From assembly GCA_003132405.1 (NCBI GenBank), contig PKXQ01000109.1:52946-116945 (forward strand): 64,000 nucleotides of DNA, given 5' to 3'. The notes under the pieces are model-generated. The model was not told where the DNA came from. It worked only from the letters and a program-made list of their open reading frames with translations, and ran no database searches. Origin of the DNA: Acidobacteriaceae bacterium. Its GTDB lineage: Bacteria > Acidobacteriota > Terriglobia > Terriglobales > Acidobacteriaceae. Every line of letters starts with the position of its first letter. The stretch's first letter is position 1. Both the position numbers and the translations under genes were made by a program. Positions 1-8,020 of this stretch are shown here, piece by piece.

Positions 1-78
1 GAGAGTCGTCATGGCGCCCGCCAAAGAAAAGAAAAGCACCGCCAGCGCCGCCAGATTGACGCGCCCCGTTGCACTCAT
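1..78 (-). CDS. N-terminal fragment of an unidentified membrane or exported protein (runs off the window)
   Basis: An ATG two bases after the stop of the ABC permease opens a frame that continues off the left edge; 26 codons are visible. The peptide has a hydrophobic stretch (LAALAVLFFSLAGA) after a short polar start, which would fit a signal peptide or first membrane helix. Its position directly behind the permease suggests a third gene of the same operon. Nothing more can be said from 26 residues. Confidence 0.5.
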   Translation of the reverse strand, partial: MSATGRVNLAALAVLFFSLAGAMTTL

Positions 79-80
79 TT

Positions 81-857
81 TCATTTCAGGTTCCGGCGCT
101 GAAAGATCAGCACCGCTCCCGAGATCGCCATTGCCGAATACAGCAGCGCGTACGCCGTGTTATAGAGAATCAGTCGTCCCGCGACCGGGTCGCCATGCGC
201 CACCTGGCTGATCACATTCAACGCGGAAAAATTCGGCACCAGATAAGCGATGCCCGTCGCCAGCCAACCGCCCAATCCATGCGTGATGCGGGCAAAGCCG
301 CGCAGATCCTCCGCCAGGCTCCCGATTACGAACAACGCGAAGGTGAACACCGCCGACATCAGCGGCGTCGAAAACGACGAGAAAAACAACGCCAGCGCGC
401 ACACGATGAAGAATTGCAGCACGATGAAATACAGCGCGACGAGCACCCACTGGTCCATCTTCTCGAACTTATGCGACACGTATAGCAGCGCCAGAAACAC
501 GCCAAGAGCCATGCACACCGTGTTAACGACCAGCGTTCCTGTCAGTCCGAAGAACTTCCCAACAACGAATTCCCAGCGCCGCACCGGCCGCGACAGCACA
601 GTATAGAGCGTGCGTTTTTCGATCTCTTTCGAGACCAGACCAATCCCTATGAAGATGGCAATGATCACTCCGAAGAGCGAGACCGCCGTCAGCCCCAGGT
701 TCACTACCACCAGGCGCTCGATGTCGATGGAGATTTCTCCCACCAGAATCGCGGCGCCCGAGAGCAGCAGAGCAAAGGCGATCAGGTTATAAAGCACACG
801 GTCGCGCACTGCCTCACGAAAAGTGTTGAAGGCGATATAACCGACGCGTGAGTTCAT
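81..857 (-). CDS. ABC-2 type transporter permease
   Basis: Membrane subunit of an ABC exporter, 258 aa. Six hydrophobic segments can be read: near residues 20-40, 50-75, 105-125, 140-160, 165-185 and 225-250. The soluble stretch VSKEIEKRTLYTVLSRPVRR between segments 2 and 3 is typical of ABC-2 permeases (the NosY/GldF-like group). The start ATG overlaps the stop of the upstream ATPase gene by four bases (ATGA), so the two subunits are almost certainly translationally coupled. The substrate cannot be told from sequence. Family assignment is firm, function beyond 'exporter permease' is not. Confidence 0.88.
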   Translation of the reverse strand: MNSRVGYIAFNTFREAVRDRVLYNLIAFALLLSGAAILVGEISIDIERLVVVNLGLTAVSLFGVIIAIFIGIGLVSKEIEKRTLYTVLSRPVRRWEFVVGKFFGLTGTLVVNTVCMALGVFLALLYVSHKFEKMDQWVLVALYFIVLQFFIVCALALFFSSFSTPLMSAVFTFALFVIGSLAEDLRGFARITHGLGGWLATGIAYLVPNFSALNVISQVAHGDPVAGRLILYNTAYALLYSAMAISGAVLIFQRRNLK

Positions 858-1837
858 ACACCAACCCCTTTCCGGTTTTCTTCGTTGCGCGCTTCGTCTT
901 CCTCATCTTCTTTCTCGACGTCAGTGGGCTGCAGTCTCTGAATGTAATACTCCTCGAGCGAGTTGCGCACCGGCGCCAGCGAAATCAGCTTGAGGCGTTC
1001 GCGGCGCAAAAGTTCGAGCGCCGCATCCTGCTGTTCCTCCGGCAACACGGCGTTGACCATGTCGCCGCTGATCCTGGCCACGGCCCCGAGCGCCGTCAAG
1101 CCCGCCGGTACCTTGGCAGCATAAAAAATAATCTCGATTTTGCCTTGCGTTCCCGAAGTCAAATCCGCGACCGCTCCGACGCCCCGCAACTCCCCCTGGT
1201 GAATCACGGCCACGCGGTCGCAAAGCGCCTCGGCGTCCGACAGAATGTGGGTCGAAAAGAAAACCGTTTTGCCCTCCGATCGCAATTGTTGGATCAGATC
1301 CCGCACCTCGCGCCGTCCCATCGGGTCCAGCCCCGACATCGGTTCGTCCAGAAACACCAGCTTCGGATCGTGCAGAATCGCCTGCGCCAGCCCTACCCGC
1401 TGCAACATGCCCTTGGAGAATTTTCGCAACTGCACACTCGCCGAACCGCTTAATCCCACTCGTTCCAGCATCTGCTCCACCCGCGCCGCCCGCCCTTTCG
1501 CCGGAACCCCGGAAAGCTGCCCGTAATAATTGAGCAATTCGCGTGCAGTCAGATGATCGTAGAAATAAGGCTGTTCGGGCAGGAATCCAATCTGCGATTT
1601 CACCGCTGGATCATCCAACTCTTTTCCCAAAATCCGCGCCGTGCCCGCCGTGGGGAACACCAATCCCATCAGCAGTTTCAGAGTCGTGGTCTTGCCCGCG
1701 CCATTAGGGCCGAGGAAACCGAAAACCTCGCCCTCTTCGACCGTCAGGCGCAGGGGGCGCAGCGCAAGCTTCGGGCGCTTGCGCCAGAATCCAACCAGAT
1801 AACTTTTTTCGAGATCGAGAATCTCAATCGCTGCCAT
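854..1837 (-). CDS. ABC transporter ATP-binding protein
   Basis: Cytoplasmic ATPase subunit (327 aa) driving the permease encoded immediately downstream. Walker A reads GPNGAGKTT, the signature region [15 protein letters not shown], and Walker [14 protein letters not shown] followed by the switch His in FFSTHIL. A C-terminal extension of about 90 residues after the nucleotide-binding domain is usual for this exporter group. The frame stays open to 1927, but the extra N-terminal 30 residues look unlike the family; [13 protein letters not shown] at 1837 matches the normal start. The very C-terminus is acidic ([14 protein letters not shown]). Overlaps the permease start by 4 bp. Confidence 0.9.
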   Translation of the reverse strand: MAAIEILDLEKSYLVGFWRKRPKLALRPLRLTVEEGEVFGFLGPNGAGKTTTLKLLMGLVFPTAGTARILGKELDDPAVKSQIGFLPEQPYFYDHLTARELLNYYGQLSGVPAKGRAARVEQMLERVGLSGSASVQLRKFSKGMLQRVGLAQAILHDPKLVFLDEPMSGLDPMGRREVRDLIQQLRSEGKTVFFSTHILSDAEALCDRVAVIHQGELRGVGAVADLTSGTQGKIEIIFYAAKVPAGLTALGAVARISGDMVNAVLPEEQQDAALELLRRERLKLISLAPVRNSLEEYYIQRLQPTDVEKEDEEDEARNEENRKGVGV

Positions 1838-2080
1838 GATGATGCGCGAACTGCCCAGCTCCTTAGACGGCGTTTGCGTGGAGTTAAATCGAATCGTGAA
1901 ATTCGGTTTCCAGTTCTCCGATTCCAATTCTCTGATTCATTCTAATGAAGAGATTATAAGCAATGCGTGAACGCTGAGCGCCGTCGAGCGGCGTAGGCAG
2001 GTTACCAAGGTAAAGCGCGTAGCCCGACCAGCGCCTCTTTAGAGAATCGACTGGGGAGAAATGCGAAGCGGCCGTGTCGA

Positions 2081-2557
2081 CTAATTTTGCGGGGGCACGG
2101 TGCCATCGCAAACCGTGATGACCGTCACACTGGCTCGCACCACGGCGTCTTCATAGGAGCAGAAATAGCGCATGCCCGAATAGTCCCATAAGATCGGACT
2201 ACCGATCACATTGTAGGTCGCGTTCGGCGAGCCGGTGACATTCGTGACCGTGAAGATGTAGCCGTTTTTTTGGCCAGAAGCCAGGACCGAATCAATCAGA
2301 CAGGCGCCCGTTGAAGTCGGCGGAGCGCAACTGGTGCCACCGAGAGCTCCCAGGGTAGACGCAAAACCGACGGTTGGGTATGCCGAGTTGTAGGAAATCT
2401 GTGCCGTGTTCAGAGTTCGGACCGACGCCACGGCCGACGATTCTGCAGCCACAATGCGCGAACGCAGAAAACTCGGTACCGCAATGGCCGCAATGATCAG
2501 AATGATGGCCACAACGATTAACAGTTCGATAAGCGAAAATCCCTTGCTGCTGCGCAT
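2081..2557 (-). CDS. pilA: Type IV pilin PilA (copy 1)
   Basis: Major-pilin-type protein, 158 aa. It begins with a short class III leader MRSSKG cut by prepilin peptidase between Gly and Phe, then FSLIELLIVVAIILIIAAIA with the conserved Glu+5. The C-terminal half is a small Ser/Thr-rich domain with Cys pairs, ending DAVVRASVTVITVCDGTVPPQN. First of three tandem pilin genes on this strand; more divergent from copies 2 and 3 than they are from each other. A strong -24/-12 promoter lies 91-106 bp upstream of its ATG. It may be the main pilin or a minor one; sequence alone does not decide. Confidence 0.93.
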   Translation of the reverse strand: MRSSKGFSLIELLIVVAIILIIAAIAVPSFLRSRIVAAESSAVASVRTLNTAQISYNSAYPTVGFASTLGALGGTSCAPPTSTGACLIDSVLASGQKNGYIFTVTNVTGSPNATYNVIGSPILWDYSGMRYFCSYEDAVVRASVTVITVCDGTVPPQN

Positions 2558-2647
2558 CGCGTCTCCTGGTTTGCCGAATCATCCTTATGGGTCGCTCTCC
2601 GTTGATGATACCGGAGGAGCGTGTCCGATCAATCCCCAGACAACTGT

Positions 2648-2663
2648 TGCATTTCTCGTGCCG
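2648..2663 (-). promoter_or_regulatory. Sigma-54 (-24/-12) promoter of pilA copy 1
   Basis: On the minus strand the site reads CGGCACGAGAAATGCA, an excellent match to the RpoN consensus TGGCAC-N5-TTGCA with GG and GC ten bases apart. Transcription would start near 2637, leaving a leader of about 80 nt. PilR of the window, a sigma-54 activator with an intact GAFTGA loop, is the obvious regulator. A second GG-N10-GC match at 2743-2758 is weaker. Confidence 0.7.
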
Positions 2664-2765
2664 TACTTTTTCAGAATGACGAAAATGTATCTCCATGAAA
2701 ATGCAATACAATTCACCAGACATTTTTAGCGCCGCACTTTTTCGCTAGGCTCTTGCCATCGGAGT

Positions 2766-2780
2766 TGACATTTTGTGTCA
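2766..2780. promoter_or_regulatory. Palindromic upstream activator site, pilA copy 1
   Basis: TGACATTTTGTGTCA: inverted TGACA/TGTCA arms around five bases, centred 111 bp upstream of the -24 GG of pilA1. The same palindrome with one base changed sits upstream of pilB (51055-51069). TGTC-containing sites are what PilR binds in Pseudomonas, so this is a likely PilR site; the assignment is inference. Confidence 0.5.
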
Positions 2781-2844
2781 CTCGACTTGCTCCTGCTTGG
2801 CGGAGCGATACTTGCCCGTACAAGAAAAGCCGTGCCAACAGAAA

Positions 2845-2867
2845 AAGCAGAGGGCTGTCCTCTGCTT
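2845..2867 (-). terminator. Intrinsic terminator behind the fossil fourth pilin
   Basis: A 9-bp stem (AAGCAGAGG / CCTCTGCTT) with a 5-nt loop, followed on the minus strand by a T run. It has the same stem sequence as the terminator of pilA copy 3 (3831-3852) and lies 58-80 bp behind the stop of the pilin remnant at 2925-3000, so it is that lost gene's terminator. It can now serve pilA copy 2. Confidence 0.7.
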
Positions 2868-2924
2868 TCTTGTGGCCACCCTGGAATGTCCTCTGGCAAA
2901 TTGCTTACCCAGAGACATCAGATC

Positions 2925-3000
2925 TTATTGCAATGGCGACACGGAGGTCGGGCAGGTGGTCAGCGCTGTGGTGCTGTATCGCACCCACCGCGTCCGCGAC
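2925..3000 (-). pseudogene. Remnant of a fourth pilA: last ~24 codons only
   Basis: Read on the minus strand with one extra G removed near 2984-2986, the sequence encodes DAVVRYSTTALTTC...SPLQ and a stop. This aligns with the C-termini of copies 2 and 3 (DAVVRYSTAALTSC...TPLQ). Everything upstream of codon VADAV is missing, and the degraded 3' region of pilA copy 2 begins directly after it. The remnant plus its own terminator (2845-2867) shows that the array once had at least four pilins and lost one by deletion. No promoter or start remains, so it is not expressed as a protein. Confidence 0.65.
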
Positions 3001-3080
3001 GATCCAAATAAAAAGCGCCCGGATCTCTCCCTCCGCTTCTCTACGGCTGATACCGTCAGCGCTCCCCACTGATGCGGAGC

Positions 3081-3557
3081 CTATTGCAGCGGGGTTTCGG
3101 TTCCAGCGCAGCTGGTTAGTGCAGCGGTGCTGTAGCGCACCACCGCATCCGCAACCGAGCAGAAGGAGCGCACCCCCGTCTGGTTCGCAGTCAACGGCGA
3201 CGCGGCGGCATAGTACGAGCCAGCCGGGCTGGAGCCTGAGGACGCCGCCACGAACGAGTAGCCGCTCTTGGTGCCCGACGCCAACTGGGTGTCGATCAAA
3301 CAAGCTTGGGTAGAGTCTGGCGGGGAGCATCCGTTGCTGGTGAGAGCGGTCAGGTTAGCCGCATACCCCACCGTCGGATAGGACGAGTTGTACGAAATCA
3401 TCGCGGTGTTGATGGTACGAATCGACGCCACTGCAGACGTCTCGTTAGCCGCAATACGTGCACGCAGCAGATTCGGGATCGCAATCGCTGCGATGATCAG
3501 GATGATCGCCACCACAATGAGCAGTTCGATGAGTGAGAAGCCCTTTTGTTTCCGCAT
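3081..3557 (-). CDS. pilA: Type IV pilin PilA (copy 2)
   Basis: 158-aa prepilin: leader MRKQKG, then FSLIELLIVVAIILIIAAIA with Glu+5, then a Ser/Thr/Ala-rich globular domain with Cys residues near the end (SFCSVADAVVRY...ALTSCAGTETPLQ). N-terminus and C-terminus are nearly identical to copy 3, so the two arose by recent tandem duplication. Two TGTCA sites 22 bp apart lie about 175-200 bp upstream, as for copy 3, but the place where copy 3 has a good -24/-12 element is degraded here (TTGC instead of TGGC, CC instead of GC). Its 3' hairpin is also decayed. Confidence 0.93.
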   Translation of the reverse strand: MRKQKGFSLIELLIVVAIILIIAAIAIPNLLRARIAANETSAVASIRTINTAMISYNSSYPTVGYAANLTALTSNGCSPPDSTQACLIDTQLASGTKSGYSFVAASSGSSPAGSYYAAASPLTANQTGVRSFCSVADAVVRYSTAALTSCAGTETPLQ

Positions 3558-3730
3558 CTGAAAGTTTCCTTTTCCCGCTTGAAATGTCCTAACCGAAAAA
3601 CACTTAGCTCGCTTGTTCTATCGGCCGTCTATCGCAAGGGGTTAAGTGACGAATGTCGGATGCTATCCGGCAACCTGGTTTTCAACGCCGTTTTCCGCGA
3701 GCGTTACAACCCTCGCTATTTCAGCAGAAT

Positions 3731-3757
3731 TGACACTTTCCGGAAGTGAGACTGACA
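3731..3757. promoter_or_regulatory. Paired TGTCA sites upstream of pilA copy 2
   Basis: Two TGACA words on the plus strand (TGTCA towards the gene) at 3731 and 3753, exactly 22 bp apart, that is two helical turns. The same pair with the same spacing and the shared extension TGACACTTTC stands upstream of pilA copy 3. Candidate PilR binding sites by analogy with TGTC-type PilR sites. Confidence 0.5.
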
Positions 3758-3830
3758 AAAAAATTGGCTATCCAGAAGCCCTCCCACAAAGCGGGCGCTC
3801 TGTGGTTGCGCGTTTCACAAAAAATAAAAA

Positions 3831-3852
3831 AGCAGAGGATTTCTCCTCTGCT
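3831..3852 (-). terminator. Intrinsic terminator of pilA copy 3
   Basis: Perfect 9-bp stem AGCAGAGGA / TCCTCTGCT with a 4-nt loop, followed on the minus strand by TTTTTATTTTTT. It starts 47 bp behind the stop of pilA copy 3 and separates it from copy 2, so each pilin is its own transcription unit. Confidence 0.85.
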
Positions 3853-3898
3853 TCTTTAAGGCTTGTACCCTCCCCCAGGTACTTTGCCAAATTCAAGC

Positions 3899-4381
3899 TT
3901 ACTGGAGCGGGGTCTCAGTTCCAGCGCAGCTGGTTAGCGCAGCCGAGCTGTAGCGAACGACCGCATCCGCGATCGAACAGAACGAGCGTACGCCCGTCTG
4001 GTTCGGGGTCAGCGGTGAGCCGGCCGCATAGTAGGACCCGGCCGGAGAGCTGCCCGAGGCCGCAGCGGTGAACGAATAGCCGCTCTTGGTGCCCGACGCC
4101 AGCTGGCTGTCAATCAAGCAACCGTTGGCGGAGGTAGGCGGAGTGCAGCTCGATCCCGAACCAGAGAGAGCGGTCAGGTTAGCAGCAAAGCCCACCGTCG
4201 GATAGGCAGAGTTATACGAAATCATCGCGGTGTTAATGGTACGAATCGACGCTACTGCGGACGATTCATTGGCCGCAATACGTGCACGTAGCAGGTTCGG
4301 GATAGCAATCGCGGCGATGATCAGGATGATCGCCACCACAATCAGCAATTCAATCAGTGAGAAGCCCTTTTGTTTCCGCAT
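3899..4381 (-). CDS. pilA: Type IV pilin PilA (copy 3)
   Basis: 160-aa prepilin with leader MRKQKG and the hydrophobic assembly helix FSLIELLIVVAIILIIAAIA (Glu+5). The C-terminal domain is rich in Ser, Thr, Gly and Ala, with cysteines at the ends of the probable D-region loop. Copy 3 has the complete regulatory set: a -24/-12 promoter 62-77 bp upstream of the ATG, two upstream TGTCA sites, and a strong terminator. Of the three pilins it is therefore the best candidate for the main expressed pilin. The assembly machinery (pilB, pilT, pilC, pilS, pilR) lies at 51-58.7 kb. Confidence 0.94.
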   Translation of the reverse strand: MRKQKGFSLIELLIVVAIILIIAAIAIPNLLRARIAANESSAVASIRTINTAMISYNSAYPTVGFAANLTALSGSGSSCTPPTSANGCLIDSQLASGTKSGYSFTAAASGSSPAGSYYAAGSPLTPNQTGVRSFCSIADAVVRYSSAALTSCAGTETPLQ

Positions 4382-4442
4382 TTAAATTTTCCTCGTCTCC
4401 GTTTGACTGGTTTTGGTTGGATGACCAACTCGCCTGTACTAT

Positions 4443-4458
4443 CGCACTCTAATTGCCA
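4443..4458 (-). promoter_or_regulatory. Sigma-54 (-24/-12) promoter of pilA copy 3
   Basis: Minus strand TGGCAATTAGAGTGCG: GG and GC ten bases apart, with the TGGCA half intact. The predicted start near 4432 gives a leader of about 50 nt. Twin TGTCA sites begin 108 bp upstream. Confidence 0.65.
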
Positions 4459-4565
4459 CAGGCCCTAGTGACGGAAGTCAGATGTCCTTCCGGATGCAAA
4501 CCCAGCATTTTCAGCGACGCCACGCAACAAAGTTACCTCCGCCATTACCGGCTATCGCTCTGTTA

Positions 4566-4592
4566 TGACACTTTCAGAGACTCCGATTGACA
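4566..4592. promoter_or_regulatory. Paired TGTCA sites upstream of pilA copy 3
   Basis: TGACA at 4566-4570 and at 4588-4592, 22 bp apart, as at pilA copy 2. The proximal site is centred 111 bp above the -24 GG, the same distance as the palindrome of pilA copy 1. This is a typical distance for a sigma-54 enhancer-binding protein. Confidence 0.5.
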
Positions 4593-4745
4593 AATTTTGC
4601 CATCGGTTCCCGTCTCCACCCGCCCCTGCAAACCGCCCGTCGGAAGCCGCAACTCCCGAATTGGGAACGCTCGAAACATCCTTTCTTGCGACGGCGTTCT
4701 TTGCCGTCTTCTGGTGCGGACTGGTCGCTCCTGGATCATCGCTCT

Positions 4746-6644
4746 TCATTTGCTGGAGAGTAGCGACTCCGCTTCTTTCTGCGCTCCGGGGAGATCCGGC
4801 GACGAGCGCGCGACGCGCTCGTAAATTGCCTTCGCGTCAGCGAGAAGGCCCTCCCGCTGCAAGGCCTGCGCTAATAGCAAGGACGCGACGTCACCCGGTT
4901 GCGTTGCCACGGCGCGCGAATACCAGCGAACCGCCGCTGCCAGGTCGCCACTATCCTGCGCAACCAGGCCGAGACCGATCATCGCCCTGGTCCGCTCCGG
5001 AGCCAACGTCAGAGCTGTTTCGAAACACTGCTTGGCTTTCATCGACTGTCCCATTTGGCGATAAACAAATCCGAGACTTCCATAGGCGGTTGCGCGCATA
5101 CCGACGTCGCCCGCGTGATTAATTACCATCTGATAATGGTCAATGGCTGCAGGCAAATTGCCGCGACGGTCCTCGTACGCGCCCAGATTCAGATTGGCAA
5201 TCATGCCCTGCGGACGAATCGCCAGCGCGGCGCGGAAATGGTTGGCAGCTTCATCGGATCTTCCCTGGTTAAACAAGAACTCGCCCAAATTAGCCTCAGC
5301 GACATAGTTGTCATGAGTGAGCGCCAAAGTGCGCAGCCAGAACGACTGCGTATCGTGCCAGTAGCCAACTTGCCGGTAGGTGAGCGTGCCGAGCGTGAGC
5401 AGACAAGCAACCGCTGGGACGGCAAGCCATTTGGGCGAAATTTTGCGAGCATCGGCCCATTCACCCGCGAGCCAGATCGACATAAGAAACAGGCCTATGA
5501 ACGGGAGGTAAGCGTAGCGATCGGCCATCGCCTGGAGTCCGACCTGTACGAGCCCGATCATGGGTACCAGTGTGCCCAGAAACCAGAGCCATCCGACAGC
5601 AAGATACCGCTGCTTCCGGCAACGGAGCGCCCAAGCGGTGACGAGAATCAACAAAACCACTGCCGCGCCCGCTTGCCACGCAGGATAAAGCTTGTCAGGG
5701 TGAGGATAGAGCCCCACTAATTTCGCTGGCCAGAAAGCCTTCCCGATGTAGCGAACATACGAAATCGCGGCGGTTTCCAGCCGCAGGAGGAAACTATACT
5801 CAGAAAGATTCTTGACGGCGCCTCCCGCCTTCTGAGCCTTCATCGTAACCACGGCGCTTGCTGCCGAGAGCAAAAGCAGGGGCAACTTTTCGAGCAGCAG
5901 CCATGCACTCCGCCATCCAAAAAGGTCTTGCCCCCGCTCCGCGAAAGAATCCGAACCACCCACACGGCCGAGCGGCCAGTAATCCCACAGCAAAAGCACA
6001 AACGGAAATGTGATCACCTGGGGCTTGCTGAGCAGTGCCAGTGCGAAGCAAACTGCCACCGTTGCGTATCGGCCAAGCCCCGGTCGCCGCGCATACCAGC
6101 CGTAGGCATACAAGGCGAGCAGAAAAAACATCATGCTCAATACATTCTTCCGCTCCGCTATCCAGGCCACGGACTCGACATTGATCGGATGCAGCGCAAA
6201 AAGAGCAGCGACCATCAGGCTGCGCCAGCGAAATCCCGTGGCGCTCTGGAGCAATAGAAAGAGAAGCACTGCATTGACCGCGTGCAGCAGGACATTCATG
6301 TAGTGATGACCCGCCGGTTTCAGGCCGAAAAGTTCGCAGTCAAGGGCATGGGAAAGCCAGGTCAGCGGATGCCAGTTCGCCACTTCATAGGTGGTAAACG
6401 CCCATTTCACCGTGGTCCAGGTGACGCCCGCTCTTACATGCAGGTTGTCGGCGATGTATCTGTCGTCGTCATATCTGAGGAACCCATTGTTCGTCACCGG
6501 GTTATAGGAAATAAGCACGGCCACGGTCAGCAGCAGGCAAAACAGCAGCGTGCGGCTCCTCGGCGACTGAAACGGCCTGGAGGAACTCGAGAATCGAGGT
6601 TCTTCCAGACGTTTCATGGCTGCGGCAGAAGAGGACGAACTCAT
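4746..6644 (-). CDS. TMTC-like membrane glycosyltransferase candidate with TPR tail (copy 1)
   Basis: About 632 aa. The N-terminal ~420 residues are polytopic (around ten hydrophobic segments) and carry the acidic loop motif FLRYDDDRYIADNLHV, which resembles the DD loop of GT-C enzymes and of eukaryotic TMTC O-mannosyltransferases. Conserved LFALHPINVESVAWIAERKN also fits that family. The C-terminal ~200 residues are TPR repeats (NLGEFLFNQGRSDEAANHFRAAL and similar). It lies beside the pilins and has a paralogue at 8021-9937. Glycosylation of pilins or other exported proteins is possible but inferred. A TTG at 6662 is in frame; ATG at 6644 is preferred. Confidence 0.7.
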   Translation of the reverse strand: MSSSSSAAAMKRLEEPRFSSSSRPFQSPRSRTLLFCLLLTVAVLISYNPVTNNGFLRYDDDRYIADNLHVRAGVTWTTVKWAFTTYEVANWHPLTWLSHALDCELFGLKPAGHHYMNVLLHAVNAVLLFLLLQSATGFRWRSLMVAALFALHPINVESVAWIAERKNVLSMMFFLLALYAYGWYARRPGLGRYATVAVCFALALLSKPQVITFPFVLLLWDYWPLGRVGGSDSFAERGQDLFGWRSAWLLLEKLPLLLLSAASAVVTMKAQKAGGAVKNLSEYSFLLRLETAAISYVRYIGKAFWPAKLVGLYPHPDKLYPAWQAGAAVVLLILVTAWALRCRKQRYLAVGWLWFLGTLVPMIGLVQVGLQAMADRYAYLPFIGLFLMSIWLAGEWADARKISPKWLAVPAVACLLTLGTLTYRQVGYWHDTQSFWLRTLALTHDNYVAEANLGEFLFNQGRSDEAANHFRAALAIRPQGMIANLNLGAYEDRRGNLPAAIDHYQMVINHAGDVGMRATAYGSLGFVYRQMGQSMKAKQCFETALTLAPERTRAMIGLGLVAQDSGDLAAAVRWYSRAVATQPGDVASLLLAQALQREGLLADAKAIYERVARSSPDLPGAQKEAESLLSSK

Positions 6645-6776
6645 GGATTCAACTATTCTCAACTAGACACGAACGTCGGCGGAAAGGAACTGCGAAGAAT
6701 AAGTACCCTTGGTAACTGCGGAGAGTTCACGCAAGCGTTTCTCCGCTGCGGTAAAATGGCCCCTCGCCGGAGAGCC

Positions 6777-7871
6777 ATGCCAAACCTGCAACTCAACACC
6801 GATCGCGACATCGCCCGCGCTTCTACCCTTCCCGCGCCTCTCTATTTCACTCCGGCAGCTTTTGAGCGGGAAAAAGCCACCATCTTCGCCTCAACCTGGC
6901 AAGTTGTCGGCCATGTTCACCAGGCCGCAAATCCCGGCGACTACTTTACCTTCGACCTCGTCGGGGAGCCGCTTCTCATCGTCCGTGGCGACGACGGAGT
7001 CCTTCGCGGCTTCTATAACGTCTGCCGCCATCGCGCCGGCAATCCTGCCACCGGCTGCGGCAATCGCAAGCTCTTCCGCTGTGGCTACCACGGCTGGACT
7101 TACCGCCTCGACGGCGCACTGCTGGTCACCCCGGAATTTGACGGCGTTGAGGATTTCGATCCCGCAGACTTTGGCCTCGCTCCTGTGCGTCTCGAAGAGT
7201 GGTTCAACCTCATCTTCGTCAATCTCGATCCCGAGGCGCGCCCTTTACGCGAATCGCTCGGCGAACTGCCCGTCCAGGCCGAGAAGTTCGATTTCCGCAA
7301 CATGAAGTTCTCCGAGCGCCGTACCTACGAGATGAACTGCAACTGGAAAACTTATATCGACAATTATCTCGAGGGCTATCACGTACCGAGCGTTCATCCG
7401 GCGCTCAATCGCGAAATCAACTACGGCGGCTACGTAGTCGAGCCTTACCCGCAGTACGTTCGCCAGTGGACTCCAATCCGCGGCGCTCAGCCCGGCGACG
7501 CGACTCCTCGGCGGTACGAATCGGGCCAGCATTCGGGCAAAGACCTCACCGCCGACTATTTCTGGATCTTCCCCAACTGGATGCTCAACTGTTATCCCGA
7601 TAATGTCTCGTTGAACATCATCCTGCCGCTTGCCCTCGAGCGCACCCTGGCCATCTTCGAATGGTATCTGCCCGAGCAGGATCTAGGCGGCGAAGCGGCA
7701 GCCAAAGCTTTAGCCTTCAGCGACGAGATACAGGTAGAAGACGTCAGCATCTGCGAGATCGTGCAGAAAAACCTCCACTCCCGCAGCTATCTCAGCGGCC
7801 GCTACAGTGTGAAGCAGGAAAAAGGCGTCCACGCCTTCCACCAGATGTATCGCGAACTGATGCCCGGATAA
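6777..7871 (+). CDS. Rieske (2Fe-2S) ring-hydroxylating oxygenase alpha-subunit-like protein
   Basis: 364-aa cytoplasmic oxygenase. Rieske cluster ligands are seen as C83-x-H85 (NVCRHRAG) and C102-x2-H105 (RCGYHGW). The mononuclear iron site is DNYLEGYHVPSVH with H202 and H207, and a later Asp completes the facial triad. The family hydroxylates or demethylates aromatics, choline or carnitine-type substrates; the substrate here is unknown and no reductase or beta subunit gene is adjacent. The start at 6777 follows a GGAGAG ribosome site; an ATG at 6756 is also in frame. The gene stands alone between two divergent TMTC-like genes. Confidence 0.88.
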   Translation: MPNLQLNTDRDIARASTLPAPLYFTPAAFEREKATIFASTWQVVGHVHQAANPGDYFTFDLVGEPLLIVRGDDGVLRGFYNVCRHRAGNPATGCGNRKLFRCGYHGWTYRLDGALLVTPEFDGVEDFDPADFGLAPVRLEEWFNLIFVNLDPEARPLRESLGELPVQAEKFDFRNMKFSERRTYEMNCNWKTYIDNYLEGYHVPSVHPALNREINYGGYVVEPYPQYVRQWTPIRGAQPGDATPRRYESGQHSGKDLTADYFWIFPNWMLNCYPDNVSLNIILPLALERTLAIFEWYLPEQDLGGEAAAKALAFSDEIQVEDVSICEIVQKNLHSRSYLSGRYSVKQEKGVHAFHQMYRELMPG

Positions 7872-7902
7872 CCCGCACTCTACCCGGATAACCCGCACTT
7901 TA
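7863..7902. repeat. 20-bp direct tandem repeat across the stop codon
   Basis: Two adjacent copies of CCCGGATAACCCGCACTNTA, differing at one base. The first contains the last codons and TAA of the Rieske gene, so the second is a recent duplication into the intergenic region. Confidence 0.85.
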
Positions 7903-8020
7903 GGAGATGTTACTTCGGATTGGCGGCGGCTTTCTCAGAACGATCGCAGGGAATCCAATTTCGCTAAAATTGTCCTAGGGCGGTGCGCCGTTTTAGACCG
8001 CGTCTCGACTGCTCTACGAC

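Noticed and set aside
81..485. Plus-strand open frames over the ABC permease
   Set aside because: Antisense to a clear permease; no homology features.
2753..3313. 186-aa open frame on the plus strand between the pilins
   Set aside because: It is antisense to pilA copy 2, the fossil pilin and its terminator; composition is atypical.
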